The notes under the pieces: model-generated
Seen by the model: only the letters and a program-made list of their open reading frames with translations
Database searches by the model: none
What the model was told of the DNA's origin: nothing
NCBI GenBank assembly: GCA_024234815.1
Contig: JACKNO010000003.1
Coordinates: 124,001-188,000, forward strand
DNA: 64,000 bases
Direction of reading: 5' to 3'
Source of the DNA: Pseudomonadales bacterium
Lineage (GTDB): Bacteria > Pseudomonadota > Gammaproteobacteria > Pseudomonadales > Halieaceae
Translations under genes and position numbers: made by a program
In this document: positions 17,830-27,990 of the stretch, in pieces
How the letters are laid out: each line of letters starts with the position of its first letter
How positions within the stretch are numbered: position 1 is the stretch's first letter

Positions 17830-18918
17830 TTACTCCATTATTGATTCGGTGTTGTCTTCGCTCTCTTCGTGTTCCGCGGTCGGCCAGGCGTTGATAATGG
17901 CCTTGATCATGGTGGCCAGCGGGATCGCGAAAAACACTCCCCACAAACCCCATATTCCGCCGAAGAACAGGACCGCCAGGATAATGGCCACGGGGTGCAG
18001 GTTGACTGCTTCTGAAAAGAGCAGCGGCACCAGCACGTTACCATCGAGCACCTGGATGATCAGGTAGACCCCACAAAGCGTATAAAATTCACTGGTCATT
18101 CCCCATTGGAAGAACCCCACCATAACCACCGGCAAGGTCACCAGGGCGGCGCCTATATAAGGGATGATAACGGAGAGGCCCACCGCCAGCCCCAGCAAGG
18201 CCGCATAATTGAGGTCCATCCAGGAGAAGGCCACGTAGCTCACGGCGCCAACCAGAATGATTTCCACCACCTTGCCGCGGGCGTAATTGGCGAACTGCAT
18301 GTTCATCTCCCCCCAGATTTTGCGCAGCAAGGGGCGCTCCCGGGGCAGGAAACTGGAGGACCAGTCCAGCAACTGCTGCTTGTCCTTCAGGAAGAAAAAC
18401 ACGAGCATGGGGATAAGGATCATGTACACCAGCACGGTCAGGATGCCGGGGATGGAAGCCACGGAGCGGGTCAGGATGGCCTGCCCCAGCGCGCCCATCT
18501 CGAGCTTCACGAGGGCGGTGATTTCATTGAGCTGCGCTGCCGTTACCAGCTCTGGATAACGTGCCGGCAACACCCCCACCAACTGGCGCCCCTGCTCGAG
18601 CATACGCGGCATTTCCGCCGCCAGGCTGGTCAACTGGCGCCAGACCAGCGGAATCAGGCCCAGGGAAACCGCGAAAAACGCGCCGACGAAAATCACATAG
18701 GCCACTGTGACACCCAGCCACTGGGGCAGGCCATGGCTCTCCAACTGGTCGGATATCCCTTCCATCAGGAACGCCAGCACCAGCGCGGCGAGCACCGGCG
18801 TCAGTATGTCGCCTATGGTCATCAGCAGGGCGATGCCAATGGTCAGCATTACCAGCAGGAGGATGGATTCCTCCTCAAACAGATAACGCCGGTACCACTT
18901 ATTGAAAATCTCTAGCAT
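17830..18918 (-). CDS. AI-2E/PerM family membrane permease
   Basis: This 362-residue polytopic membrane protein of the AI-2E transporter (PerM/UPF0118) family has about eight hydrophobic segments. The family signature GAALVTLPVVMVGFFQWG and the terminal GGIWGLWGVFFAIPLATMIK are present. Members include autoinducer-2 exporters, Na+/H+ antiporters and proteins of unknown cargo, so the substrate is not determined. It lies between the TusA-like gene (22-bp gap) and the M16 peptidase gene (3-bp gap), all on the minus strand. Confidence 0.85.
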   Translation of the reverse strand: MLEIFNKWYRRYLFEEESILLLVMLTIGIALLMTIGDILTPVLAALVLAFLMEGISDQLESHGLPQWLGVTVAYVIFVGAFFAVSLGLIPLVWRQLTSLAAEMPRMLEQGRQLVGVLPARYPELVTAAQLNEITALVKLEMGALGQAILTRSVASIPGILTVLVYMILIPMLVFFFLKDKQQLLDWSSSFLPRERPLLRKIWGEMNMQFANYARGKVVEIILVGAVSYVAFSWMDLNYAALLGLAVGLSVIIPYIGAALVTLPVVMVGFFQWGMTSEFYTLCGVYLIIQVLDGNVLVPLLFSEAVNLHPVAIILAVLFFGGIWGLWGVFFAIPLATMIKAIINAWPTAEHEESEDNTESIME

Positions 18919-18940
18919 TACACATCACCCTCGAGGGTTT

Positions 18941-19174
18941 TCAGTTCTTTTGTAGGAGATAGCGGTAAACGCCACCGACTTCGTCACTGGCAAGCAATGT
19001 GTGTCCGGACTGCTCGGCAAACACCCTGAAATCCCGTACCGACCCCCGGTCCGTCGCCAGCACCCGCAGGCACTGCCCGCGCTCCATGGCATTGAGCGCC
19101 CGCTTGGCGTGCAACAGGGGCATCGGGCAATCCAGGCCCCGTGCATCGACTTCGACCGGGTTTTCTTCACTCAT
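18941..19174 (-). CDS. TusA-like sulfurtransferase/SirA-family protein
   Basis: This 77-residue protein has the family motif ARGLDCPMPLLHAKRAL with the cysteine that carries persulfide sulfur in TusA, then the usual two-layer fold (LRVLATDRGSVRDFRVF). An open frame continues 36 codons upstream, but family proteins start just before the CPxP motif, so I use the ATG at 19174 (MSEENPVEVD). The arrangement with a PerM-like permease and the BepA-like protease divergent from it is common in gammaproteobacteria. Confidence 0.85.
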   Translation of the reverse strand: MSEENPVEVDARGLDCPMPLLHAKRALNAMERGQCLRVLATDRGSVRDFRVFAEQSGHTLLASDEVGGVYRYLLQKN

Positions 19175-19346
19175 CAGGTTGAGGCTCAGGCTGGCGGCGG
19201 CACAGTATAGCCATACCCGGGCATAGAATGAACTTTCGGCGGGACTATTGCTCCAAAATCCCGGTGCAAACCGGTTGCCCACATGACATATGCCTGACGT
19301 ACAATGGACGCTGATTCATTCAGCCTTAAAGTGGTGATGCCCTCCT

Positions 19347-20819
19347 GTGTCTGAATTCGGGAAAATGAACGTTCCTGCGGGCAAGTTTGCGCTGGCGTTG
19401 CTGCTATCGATGCTGCTGGCTTTGAACAGCAGGGCAGGCACCGATGAGCTGAAACTGCCGAACCTCGGCGAATCTTCCACCAGCATGTTCTCCGCTGAGT
19501 TCGAACACCAGCTGGGTCGCACCTGGTTGCGTATTTTTCGCAGCCAGGTCCGCACCGTGGACGACCCGTTGCTGCATGACTACCTCGAACACCTTATCTA
19601 CCTGCTGGTCACCCACAGCAAACTGGAAGACCGGCGGGTGGAGGTGGTGGTGGTCGACAGCCCGGAAATCAACGCTTTCGCCGTGCCCGGCGGCATCATT
19701 GGTATCAATAACGGCCTGTTGCTCTATGCCCAGACCGAGGACGAACTGGTTACCGTACTGAGCCACGAAATCGCCCACCTGAGCCAAAGGCATTTTTCCC
19801 GTGGCGTGGAGTTCCAGCAGAAGAACCAGCCCCTGACCCTCGCCGCCATGGTTGCGGGCTTCATCCTGATGGCGACAGCCGGCGCGGATGCCGGCATGGC
19901 GGCCATCTCCGCCACCCAGGCCGCCGCCCAAAGCTCAGCCCTGCGCTACAGCCGGACCAATGAGCAGGAAGCCGACCGGGTGGGAATGCAGACACTGGTT
20001 GAGGCCGGGTTTGATCCCTACGCCGCTCCCACCATGTTCGAGCGCATGATGCAGGCATCGCGCTACTCCAACGAGGACAGAATCCCCGAGTTTCTGCGCA
20101 CCCACCCCCTGTCGGAAAACCGAATCGCCGATACCCGCAACCGGGCACAACAACACCCGAAGACGGAGCATGAGATTTCCCTGGACTACCAGCTGATGCG
20201 GGCCCGCGTTGGCAATCAACTGGCCACATCGCCGGAGGAGGCGGTACAGAAATTCCGTAGCGAACTGGCCGGCACGCCACGCTCCCGGGAAGCCGCTACC
20301 TACGGCCTGGTCCTGGCGCTCACGGCAGCCGGTAAAACTGACGAGGCGGCCCTGGAACTGGATGGTATCTGGTCGCAGAGCCCGGATCGTATCGAGTACG
20401 TGATTGCCGACGCCGAAATCGACATGGCGCGAAGGGAGCCTGACAAGGCGGTGAAAAAACTGGCGGCCCGCCTGAAAGTCGTCCCCGGAAACCACGCCCT
20501 GACGATGACCTATGCCGACGCGCTGATGATGGACGGAAAGCCGCATATCGCCGAGGAAGTTTTGGTGAACCAGAGCAAAATCTACCCCAATGACCCCGGC
20601 TTATGGTATCTGCTGGCGGAAGTCCAGGGCCTGTCCGGCAATATCGTGGGACTGCATCAGTCCCGGGCGGAATATTTTATTCTGAACGGCAACCTCGACC
20701 AGGCGGAAAAACAACTGACCTACGCCCTCAAACTCACCCGCAGTGATTACCTGACCAGCGCGAAGATCAACCAGCGTATGGCTGATATCGCCGAGATGCG
20801 CGTTCAGATGGATGGCTAG
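19347..20819 (+). CDS. bepA: BepA-like M48 metalloprotease with TPR domain
   Basis: This is a periplasmic zinc protease of 490 residues. It has a signal peptide (FALALLLSMLLALNSRAG), the M48 motif HEIAHLSQRH with its downstream glutamate in NEQEADRVGMQ, and a C-terminal half of TPR-like helices. In E. coli, BepA assembles or degrades outer-membrane LptD and BAM substrates. I list the GTG at 19347; an ATG at 19365 (MNVPAGK) would give a more typical signal peptide and may be the real start. It is divergent from the TusA-like gene. Confidence 0.88.
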   Translation: MSEFGKMNVPAGKFALALLLSMLLALNSRAGTDELKLPNLGESSTSMFSAEFEHQLGRTWLRIFRSQVRTVDDPLLHDYLEHLIYLLVTHSKLEDRRVEVVVVDSPEINAFAVPGGIIGINNGLLLYAQTEDELVTVLSHEIAHLSQRHFSRGVEFQQKNQPLTLAAMVAGFILMATAGADAGMAAISATQAAAQSSALRYSRTNEQEADRVGMQTLVEAGFDPYAAPTMFERMMQASRYSNEDRIPEFLRTHPLSENRIADTRNRAQQHPKTEHEISLDYQLMRARVGNQLATSPEEAVQKFRSELAGTPRSREAATYGLVLALTAAGKTDEAALELDGIWSQSPDRIEYVIADAEIDMARREPDKAVKKLAARLKVVPGNHALTMTYADALMMDGKPHIAEEVLVNQSKIYPNDPGLWYLLAEVQGLSGNIVGLHQSRAEYFILNGNLDQAEKQLTYALKLTRSDYLTSAKINQRMADIAEMRVQMDG

Positions 20820-20855
20820 CGACCGCTGAGGTAGCAGCCGGCACCACTGTGGCCG

Positions 20856-21929
20856 CTAGGCGTTGCCTTTCACCTGCAGGCGCATGCCCGCAGCGAAATC
20901 CAGCATCCGGCGCAAGGGCACCATCGCCCGCTCACCCACCTGGGGTTCGACGAAGATTTCGTTGTCGCCGCGCTCGAAAACACCGGCCAGGGCTTCCAGA
21001 TCATTCATCGCCATCCACGGACAATTGGCGCAACTGCGGCAGGCGGCGCCGTTGCCGGCGGTGGGGGCGATTATAAATTCCTTGTCAGGCGCCTGCTGTT
21101 GCAGCTTGTAAAAAATGCCCTGGTCGGTGGCCACTATGAACTGGTGATTTTCCATCTCCATTGCGGCGCGAATAATCTGGGTGGTAGATCCCACCCGATC
21201 CGCCAGTTCCAGAACAGACGCCGGTGATTCCGGGTGTGCCAGGACCGCGGCATCGGGGTATACCCGCTTCAGGTCGGCGATGCCCCGGGCCTTGAACTCT
21301 TCATGCACGATACATGCGCCATCCCAGATCAGGATATCGGCGCCGGTTTGCCGGCGCACGTAATCTCCGAGATGGCGATCCGGGGCCCAGATAATCTTCT
21401 GGCCCTGGTCCGCCAGGAATTCCGCGACATCCAGCGCGATACTGGAAGTCACCACCCAGTCCGCCCGCGCCTTGACCGCGGCGGACGTGTTCGCGTAAAC
21501 CACCACCTGGCGTTCCGGGTGCTCGTCACAAAAGGCCGAAAACTCATCGGCGGGGCAGCCCAGATCCAGTGAGCAGGTGGCCTCCAGGGTCGGCATCAAC
21601 ACACGCTTTTCGGGGGTGAGGATCTTGGCAGTCTCGCCCATGAACTTTACCCCGGCCACCACCAGGGTCTGCGCCGGATGATCGTGCCCGAAGCGGGCCA
21701 TTTCCAGCGAATCTGAAACGCAGCCACCGGTTTCCTCCGCCAGCGACTGGATGGCCGGGGCGGTATAGTAATGCGCCACGAGAACTGCGTTCTCGCGCAC
21801 CAGACTGGCCTTCACCTGCTCCCGGAGCGCCTCTTCCCGGGCAGGATCCATATGCCGCAGCGCCTCATGATCAAGGTGATACTGCACCTGCTGGCGGATT
21901 ATTTCGAGTTTGTCGGAGGCAATGCTCAT
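20856..21929 (-). CDS. nadA: Quinolinate synthase A
   Basis: This enzyme condenses iminoaspartate with dihydroxyacetone phosphate to quinolinate in NAD synthesis, using a [4Fe-4S] cluster. Recognisable stretches are VLVAHYYTAPAIQSLAEETG, MGETAKILTPEKRVLMPTLE, CSLDLGCP, GACIVHEEF and CRSCANCPWMAMN, which supply the cluster cysteines. I start at the ATG at 21929 (MSIASDKLE), giving 357 residues; the frame is open 14 codons further. The gap upstream (to 22210) holds an AT-rich promoter-like stretch serving the divergent GGDEF-EAL gene. Confidence 0.97.
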   Translation of the reverse strand: MSIASDKLEIIRQQVQYHLDHEALRHMDPAREEALREQVKASLVRENAVLVAHYYTAPAIQSLAEETGGCVSDSLEMARFGHDHPAQTLVVAGVKFMGETAKILTPEKRVLMPTLEATCSLDLGCPADEFSAFCDEHPERQVVVYANTSAAVKARADWVVTSSIALDVAEFLADQGQKIIWAPDRHLGDYVRRQTGADILIWDGACIVHEEFKARGIADLKRVYPDAAVLAHPESPASVLELADRVGSTTQIIRAAMEMENHQFIVATDQGIFYKLQQQAPDKEFIIAPTAGNGAACRSCANCPWMAMNDLEALAGVFERGDNEIFVEPQVGERAMVPLRRMLDFAAGMRLQVKGNA

Positions 21930-22210
21930 ATAAGTCTTTGAGAGGGGGTCAAAGTCAGACAAGTCTATCACAGAACAGGAACGCGGAAATCGCGCTCAAA
22001 AACCGTGCACAGCGCCCAGTTTCCGAAAAATGGAGACGCCCTGAGAAATCTTTTGCGGACAAACACTAGAATTCCTCTGAATTTTTAAGTATAACTCCCT
22101 GTTATATAAAGAATAAAAAGCACTACAAAAAAGTCTTACCGCCGGCAGCCAGCCAACATCGATAGAGACGGTAGTGTTACAGGCATGACCAGTTGACTCG
22201 GGGCTATTGA

Positions 22211-23917
22211 GTGAAAGAGTACAGGGTATTAATCATTTCCGACGATGAATCGGACCATCAGGCCCTGTCCGCCTGCCTGGAATCGGCTACTCCGACGCGC
22301 TTCAGATTGACCGCGCCGGATCGTTCGCACCGCCCGCTGGAAGCACTGCTGGATGATGCGGTCGACGCCGTGATCATGGCGGGCGGACCCGGAACTGAAT
22401 ACCTGCTCCGTCTCGCCCAGAAGAACAATGTATCCGCCCCCATCATTCTGCTGCTGGACGAAGTCTCCGAGGCTATCAGCGCGCAGCTGCGGGAGTACGG
22501 GGCCCAGGACTACCTCCTGCGCGACCAGTTGCAAAGGCAGCTGGTCACCAGGATTCTGGATTACAGCATCCAGTTAAAGGACGCGCGGGACCAGATTCAG
22601 CAGCTATCCAACCGCGACGGGCTGACCGGCGCTCTCAACCGTGCCGGCTTCCGCGCACACCTGGAGCGGGCCATGGACCGCTCCGAGCGCTACGGCTTCA
22701 ATACAGCCCTGCTCTATATCAACTTCGATCAGTTTTCCAACGTCAATGACAATTACGGCGAGGCCGACGGCGACCTGATGATCAAAACCATCTCGCGCCG
22801 GTTGACCGACAAAATGCGCAGCACCGACAGCTTCGCCAGGCTCGGCGGGGACGAATTTGCGGTGGTGCTCGAAGATGTCAGCTCCAGCATAGACGTGACC
22901 CAGATAGGGGAGAAAATGCTCGCCGCGATCTCGATGCCAATGACCCTCAGCGACCACCAGGTGTCCGTTGAAGCCAGCATCGGCGCGGCCGTATTTCCGG
23001 ACGACGGACGTGACTTTTCCGACCTGGTGGACAACGCCCGCAGCGCTATGCAACAGGCCAAAACCGTGCCCGGCGGCAAGTTCATTCGCTATTCCGACCG
23101 CCTTCTGTTTGATGTCGCCGGCAGCAATTCCCTGGCGGCCGAACTCCGCAACGCCGTGCGCAAGAACCAGTTCGAGCTACATTACCAGCCGAGGATAGAC
23201 CTCAACCACGGCCAACTCGTGGGGTTGGAGGCGCTGCTGCGATGGAACCACCCCGAGCGGGGTTTACTATGCCCGGGTGAATTCCTCTCTACCTGCGAAG
23301 AAATGGGCCTGATGAGAACCATAGGTTACCAGGTAATCCAGCACGCCTGTTCCGCGCTGATCTGGCTGGCGAAGCAGAACATGGGCCACATCGACGTGGC
23401 GGTGAACATCTGCTTTTCGCAGATACAGGACAGCCGATTTCTGGAAATCGTGAAGGACATAGTCAGCCGCAGCGGCGCCGATGCCTCCCGGCTGGAATTC
23501 GAGCTGACAGAGTCCACCATTCTCAAAAGCCCCGGTGCGATCAAGGAGCGCATGAATGAGCTGCGGCACCTGGGTATTTCATTTTCCCTGGATGACTTCG
23601 GCACCGGCTTCTCGCAACTCTCCCACCTGACCGAGTTGCCGATCTCCGCCCTGAAAATCGATGCCTGCTTCGTGCGAGACCTGCCGCGCAACCCGCACCA
23701 GGAAGCGGTGTGCACCATGATTATCGAGATGGCGCACCGGCTGGGAATGCGGGTGACAGCGGAGGGCGCGGAAACCCATGAGCAGATTGAATTCCTGCGC
23801 GCCCAAAACTGCCAGCAAGTGCAGGGTTTCTACTACAGCCCCGCCATTCCTCTACAACAGCTCCCAGCCTTTGTTCAGGAACAGCGCTTCAAGCGCCGCG
23901 AACGGATGTTCTCCTGA
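22211..23917 (+). CDS. GGDEF-EAL protein with degenerate receiver domain
   Basis: This 568-residue cyclic-di-GMP enzyme has an N-terminal receiver-like domain (residues 1-115), a GGDEF domain with an intact RLGGDEFAVVLED motif near residue 217, and an EAL domain with EALLRWNHPERG, ELTES, DDFGTGFSQL and AEGAET, all of which support phosphodiesterase activity. In the receiver the usual acceptor aspartate position reads VIMAGGPG, so phosphorylation is unlikely. The start is GTG at 22211. Both enzymatic motifs look intact, so the net direction cannot be read from sequence. Confidence 0.9.
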   Translation: MKEYRVLIISDDESDHQALSACLESATPTRFRLTAPDRSHRPLEALLDDAVDAVIMAGGPGTEYLLRLAQKNNVSAPIILLLDEVSEAISAQLREYGAQDYLLRDQLQRQLVTRILDYSIQLKDARDQIQQLSNRDGLTGALNRAGFRAHLERAMDRSERYGFNTALLYINFDQFSNVNDNYGEADGDLMIKTISRRLTDKMRSTDSFARLGGDEFAVVLEDVSSSIDVTQIGEKMLAAISMPMTLSDHQVSVEASIGAAVFPDDGRDFSDLVDNARSAMQQAKTVPGGKFIRYSDRLLFDVAGSNSLAAELRNAVRKNQFELHYQPRIDLNHGQLVGLEALLRWNHPERGLLCPGEFLSTCEEMGLMRTIGYQVIQHACSALIWLAKQNMGHIDVAVNICFSQIQDSRFLEIVKDIVSRSGADASRLEFELTESTILKSPGAIKERMNELRHLGISFSLDDFGTGFSQLSHLTELPISALKIDACFVRDLPRNPHQEAVCTMIIEMAHRLGMRVTAEGAETHEQIEFLRAQNCQQVQGFYYSPAIPLQQLPAFVQEQRFKRRERMFS

Positions 23918-24151
23918 TTCAAGCGCTGGCGGCTTGCAGTCATTTATCCCGAAAATTGCGCAGCTGGTTTGGAGGTCGGAGGGGAAGCACGCGCACCAGA
24001 CCGGGTTTTGGCGCATCCACTCGCGCCCCTACCGTATTTCAGCCCGGTTTCACAGGGATGAGGAGCGCTTAGGTCATATTGGCCCTAGGCGCGGGGTGTC
24101 AGTGATGGTAGCCTACAACTACCTATAAGTATGCGCTAACCCCGGTCTCCA

Positions 24152-25975
24152 ATGCCCAATAAAGAACGGCCCCACCATCGCGCAAAAATCCTGGTCAGCG
24201 ACGATGACCAGAACGTGCGCCTGCTGACACGCCAGTGCCTTGAAGCCGAGGGCATGATCGTCGTTGAAGCTGCCGATGGGCACGAAACACTGGATGTTTT
24301 CGTGCGCGAAAGGCCCGACCTGGTATTCCTGGACGTGGAAATGCCGGGTATGACCGGCCTGGAAGTCTGCGAAAGAATTCGCCAACTGCCGCAGGGCGAA
24401 TCCATACCCATCATGATTGTGACCGGTTCGGACGACCGCCAGTCCATCGACGCCGGATTCCAGGCGGGGGCCACCCAGTACAAGACCAAGCCGGTCAACT
24501 GGTCCCTGTTGGGGCGCGATGTTCAGTACATGTTGCGAGCGAGCAACGCCCTCAATGCGCTGAAGCGGCAGGAGGACAGACTCCGCTACCTCGCCTACTA
24601 CGACCCGCTCACCAGCCTGCCGAACCGGCGCAGCTTCAATGAACAACTCACGCGCATACTGAAACGCAGTCGACGCCTGAATTCCAATGCCGCCCTGCTG
24701 TTTATCGACCTGGACCACTTCAAGCGCATCAACGACTCCATCGGTCACGGCCGCGGCGACCGCCTGTTGGTGGAAATCGCCAAGCGGCTTACTCTCGAGC
24801 TGCGGGAAGACGACGCAATCAACTATTTCTCGGACCAGAATGCCGAGAACGATGACGATCAAACCATAGGCAGTACCGAGATTGCGCGCCTGGGCGGCGA
24901 CGAATTCACGGTGGTATTGTCGGATGTAAAAGATACGATGCATGTAGAGCGGGTCGCCAGGCGGATACTGAACGCCCTGTCCGAACCTATCGCGCTGCAA
25001 TCGCACAATCCAGTCGTGACCCCAAGCATTGGCATCGCGATTTTCCCCCACGACGGCAATGACCCCGACACCCTCATTCGCAATGCCGACACGGCAATGT
25101 ACGTGGCCAAGGCGGAGGGCCGCGCCTGCTACCGTTTTTACGACGAGGAGATGAACTCCCGCGCAGTTGAACAGCTGAAGATGGAGGAGGAACTGCGCAA
25201 CGCCTTGCGCAATCACGAGCTGGAACTGCGCTATCAACCGCAAGTGGACACCAAGTCCGGCGAAGTGGTTAGCATGGAAGCGCTGGTGAGGTGGAAACAC
25301 CCGGAACGCGGAATGGTATCGCCGCTGGAGTTTATACCGGTGGCGGAGAGCACGGGCCAGATCATTGAACTGGGCGAATGGGTCATGGGCGAGGTTGCGA
25401 GGCATTGCCTGTACTGGGATTCGCTGGGCATCAAACCCTTCCGTATCTGCGTGAACATCTCGCCACTGCAATTCAACCAGGCAGACCTGCCGCAATGGAT
25501 TGCCGGCTTCCTGAAAAGATCCAAGTTGACGCCGGACAGGCTGGAACTGGAACTCACCGAAAGCGCCATCATGACCGATGCGAAAACCAATATCGCCAAA
25601 CTGCGTGCGCTCAAGGCGCTGGGGCTGCAATTGGCGGTGGACGACTTCGGCACCGGCTACTCATCCCTGAGCTACCTCAAGCGGTTCCCGATCGACACCC
25701 TCAAAATTGACCAGAGTTTCGTCGCCGACCTGCACAGCGCCGATGGCGCCGCAATCGTCGACGCCATTATCGCCCTGGCCAAGACCCTGAAGCTCAGGGT
25801 TATCGCGGAGGGTATAGAAGACGAGTACCAGCTGTCATATCTGGTGGCAAAAGAATGCGACCTGCTGCAGGGTTTCTACTTCGCCAGGCCCATCTACCCG
25901 GAAGATGTTCCGGATATGCTGCGGCAGGTGTTCTCCTGGGAAGACTTCGGCACCCACGCCCGCAGTATTCGCTGA
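24152..25975 (+). CDS. Response regulator with GGDEF and EAL domains
   Basis: This 607-residue protein has an intact receiver (ILVSDDDQNVR acid pair, acceptor Asp in VFLDVEMPG near residue 59, K in KTKP), a GGDEF domain (ARLGGDEFTVVLSD) with an acidic insertion before it (DQNAENDDDQT), and an EAL domain (MEALVRWKHPERG, ELTES, DDFGTGYSSL, AEGIED). It should make or break c-di-GMP in response to a partner kinase. It ends 14 bp before the secreted subtilisin gene, so the two are probably co-transcribed. It could be fed by the hybrid sensors downstream; that link is inferred. Confidence 0.92.
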   Translation: MPNKERPHHRAKILVSDDDQNVRLLTRQCLEAEGMIVVEAADGHETLDVFVRERPDLVFLDVEMPGMTGLEVCERIRQLPQGESIPIMIVTGSDDRQSIDAGFQAGATQYKTKPVNWSLLGRDVQYMLRASNALNALKRQEDRLRYLAYYDPLTSLPNRRSFNEQLTRILKRSRRLNSNAALLFIDLDHFKRINDSIGHGRGDRLLVEIAKRLTLELREDDAINYFSDQNAENDDDQTIGSTEIARLGGDEFTVVLSDVKDTMHVERVARRILNALSEPIALQSHNPVVTPSIGIAIFPHDGNDPDTLIRNADTAMYVAKAEGRACYRFYDEEMNSRAVEQLKMEEELRNALRNHELELRYQPQVDTKSGEVVSMEALVRWKHPERGMVSPLEFIPVAESTGQIIELGEWVMGEVARHCLYWDSLGIKPFRICVNISPLQFNQADLPQWIAGFLKRSKLTPDRLELELTESAIMTDAKTNIAKLRALKALGLQLAVDDFGTGYSSLSYLKRFPIDTLKIDQSFVADLHSADGAAIVDAIIALAKTLKLRVIAEGIEDEYQLSYLVAKECDLLQGFYFARPIYPEDVPDMLRQVFSWEDFGTHARSIR

Positions 25976-25989
25976 GAACCAGGCTCTGT

Positions 25990-27990
25990 ATGAACTATCG
26001 CTCTCCTCTGGCGGCGCTGTCGATTTGTATCGCCCTGGGCGCTGTGGCACAAACGCCCGGTGCCAACGAACCAATAAAGGTCTTCCTGCAAGGCACCTCG
26101 GCCGCTGAATTGTCCGCGCTGGTGGAGTCACAGGGCGGCACGGTCACCCACAACCTCCACATTATTGACGCAGTCGGCGCCATGCTGACCCCGAACCAGC
26201 TGGAGAAAGTACTGGCCTCCGGGCAGGTTGGTCGCTTTTTCGACGACCTGTCATTGTCCGAAACGCCGGAAGAGCCGGATAAAGAGGGCGAGACGGACTG
26301 CAAGCTGCACGGCTCCGTTCAACTGGATATCAACAAGCAGGACATCCACTGGTTAATCTATAACAAGGATCAGAACCCGGCGCGCCTGGAACGCCTGACG
26401 TTATCGTGGCCAAGCCAGTTCGGCCGTATCGAGCAAATCACCCTGGGAGACCAGATCCTCGACCCAAAACTGCTTGCCAGCGTGGGTGAAAGCACCGCCC
26501 TGATTGAGCTTGAACAACTCCCCGCAGACTCGTCACTTTTGCTCAACGGAAACCAGCGCCTGGGCATTCATTTCAGCGACAGCCCCGGCCAGCCTGTGCA
26601 GCAGCGAGACTTCGAAGTCAAAGCAAGCTTCGCCGGAGACTGCTCGGTGGAACTCATCCCCGGCTACGATGATAACCACGAGAATTTCCACTACAACGCG
26701 GCGGCGGGGGTAGATGCCCTGCACCTGAACGGCGTGACCGGCAAGGGAATTACTGTTGCCGTCATCGACTCCGGCCTGTGGGAAGACCCGGCACTGAGTC
26801 GCGACACAGCCGGACAGCCGCGCATTGTCGCTCGCTACGACGCGATCACCAACACCACATCCGGTGAAGTATTCGATGCCAGCGGGCACGGCACCCACAT
26901 GACCAGTGTCCTGGCCCACAACGGGGCCGTTACCCGCAACGGGGTGGCTACCGGGACATTCAAGGGCGTCGCCCCCGATGTGAATCTCGTGGCTGTGAAG
27001 GCATTTGATGTGGAAGGCCAGGGAGACTTTCTGGATATCGTGCGGGCGATCCAGTGGGTGGTCGACAATAGAAAAACCTATGATATACGCGTGCTCAACC
27101 TTTCCTTCGCAGCACGGCCGCGCTGGCACTACTGGCAGGACCCGATCAACCAGGCGGTCATGCAGGCCTGGGCCGACGGCATCACCGTGGTAGCCGCAGC
27201 CGGGAACGAGGGCCCCGAGCTAATGACAATCGGCTCACCCGGAAACCTGCCTTATGTCATCACAGTGGGCGCCATAACTGATTCCTGGACACCCGCGGAT
27301 AGAGACGATGACTATATCCCCGACTTTTCATCTCGCGGACCCACCCCCAGCGCCCATATCAAACCCGACCTGGTGGCACCTGGCGGGCATATGACAGGCC
27401 TGACCCGCCCCGGCTCAACCCTGACGCTGGAGCACCCGGAATACATCCTGCGCACCGGGGAGTTCGTCATGACGGGCTCCTCCCAGGCCACCGCGCTGGT
27501 ATCGGGAGTTGTAGCCCTGTTGTTACAGCTGAAACCCGACCTGACGCCCGATGACGTGAAGTGCATGCTGCTGACCAGTGCTGAGCCCGCTATTAATAGT
27601 GACGGTCTGCTGGCTTACAGCCCATTTCAGCAGGGCCATGGATATCTGAACGCCACCAGAGCGGTAACCCTCGGCGAAATCGGATGCGGCAACGCCGAAT
27701 TGGACATTGATCGGGAAATATCCGGGATCGAACACTCAGAGGGCCCCGCGATAATCGACAAGGACGGGAAGGCCAGCCTACCGGGACTCAGCGAAATGGT
27801 TTCACCAGAACCGGCCGCCAAGGGAATGAGCAAAACACGCAAGTGGGGCGTCAAGGCACATATCGAACGGCAGAACCCGCCCCCCGCAAACACCACCAGC
27901 CCCCTGAAAACGCCCCCATTCGACTGGATGCAGCTGTACCTGGAGGAACGGAACAAGATCGAGAGCCTGTCCCGGCAGGACCCCGGCTGA
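25990..27990 (+). CDS. Secreted S8 (subtilisin-like) serine peptidase with C-terminal KWG motif
   Basis: This 666-residue exported protease has a signal peptide (PLAALSICIALGAVAQ), a propeptide-like N-terminal part and an S8 catalytic domain. The triad is Asp 260 (VAVIDSGLW), His 300 (GHGTHMTS) and Ser 498 (TGSSQATALVSG), with oxyanion Asn 406 (AAGNEGP). The catalytic box reads GSSQAT rather than the usual GTSMA. The frame is open further upstream, but the ATG at 25990 precedes the signal peptide. The tail contains KWGVKAHIERQ (from residue 618), matching the end of the repeat protein encoded next; see the findings. It probably acts in the periplasm or outside the cell. Confidence 0.9.
   Translation: MNYRSPLAALSICIALGAVAQTPGANEPIKVFLQGTSAAELSALVESQGGTVTHNLHIIDAVGAMLTPNQLEKVLASGQVGRFFDDLSLSETPEEPDKEGETDCKLHGSVQLDINKQDIHWLIYNKDQNPARLERLTLSWPSQFGRIEQITLGDQILDPKLLASVGESTALIELEQLPADSSLLLNGNQRLGIHFSDSPGQPVQQRDFEVKASFAGDCSVELIPGYDDNHENFHYNAAAGVDALHLNGVTGKGITVAVIDSGLWEDPALSRDTAGQPRIVARYDAITNTTSGEVFDASGHGTHMTSVLAHNGAVTRNGVATGTFKGVAPDVNLVAVKAFDVEGQGDFLDIVRAIQWVVDNRKTYDIRVLNLSFAARPRWHYWQDPINQAVMQAWADGITVVAAAGNEGPELMTIGSPGNLPYVITVGAITDSWTPADRDDDYIPDFSSRGPTPSAHIKPDLVAPGGHMTGLTRPGSTLTLEHPEYILRTGEFVMTGSSQATALVSGVVALLLQLKPDLTPDDVKCMLLTSAEPAINSDGLLAYSPFQQGHGYLNATRAVTLGEIGCGNAELDIDREISGIEHSEGPAIIDKDGKASLPGLSEMVSPEPAAKGMSKTRKWGVKAHIERQNPPPANTTSPLKTPPFDWMQLYLEERNKIESLSRQDPG

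Noticed and set aside
24119..25630. 503-residue minus-strand frame opposite the REC-GGDEF-EAL gene
   Set aside because: No protein-like domain, and the plus-strand gene has intact catalytic motifs across the same bases.
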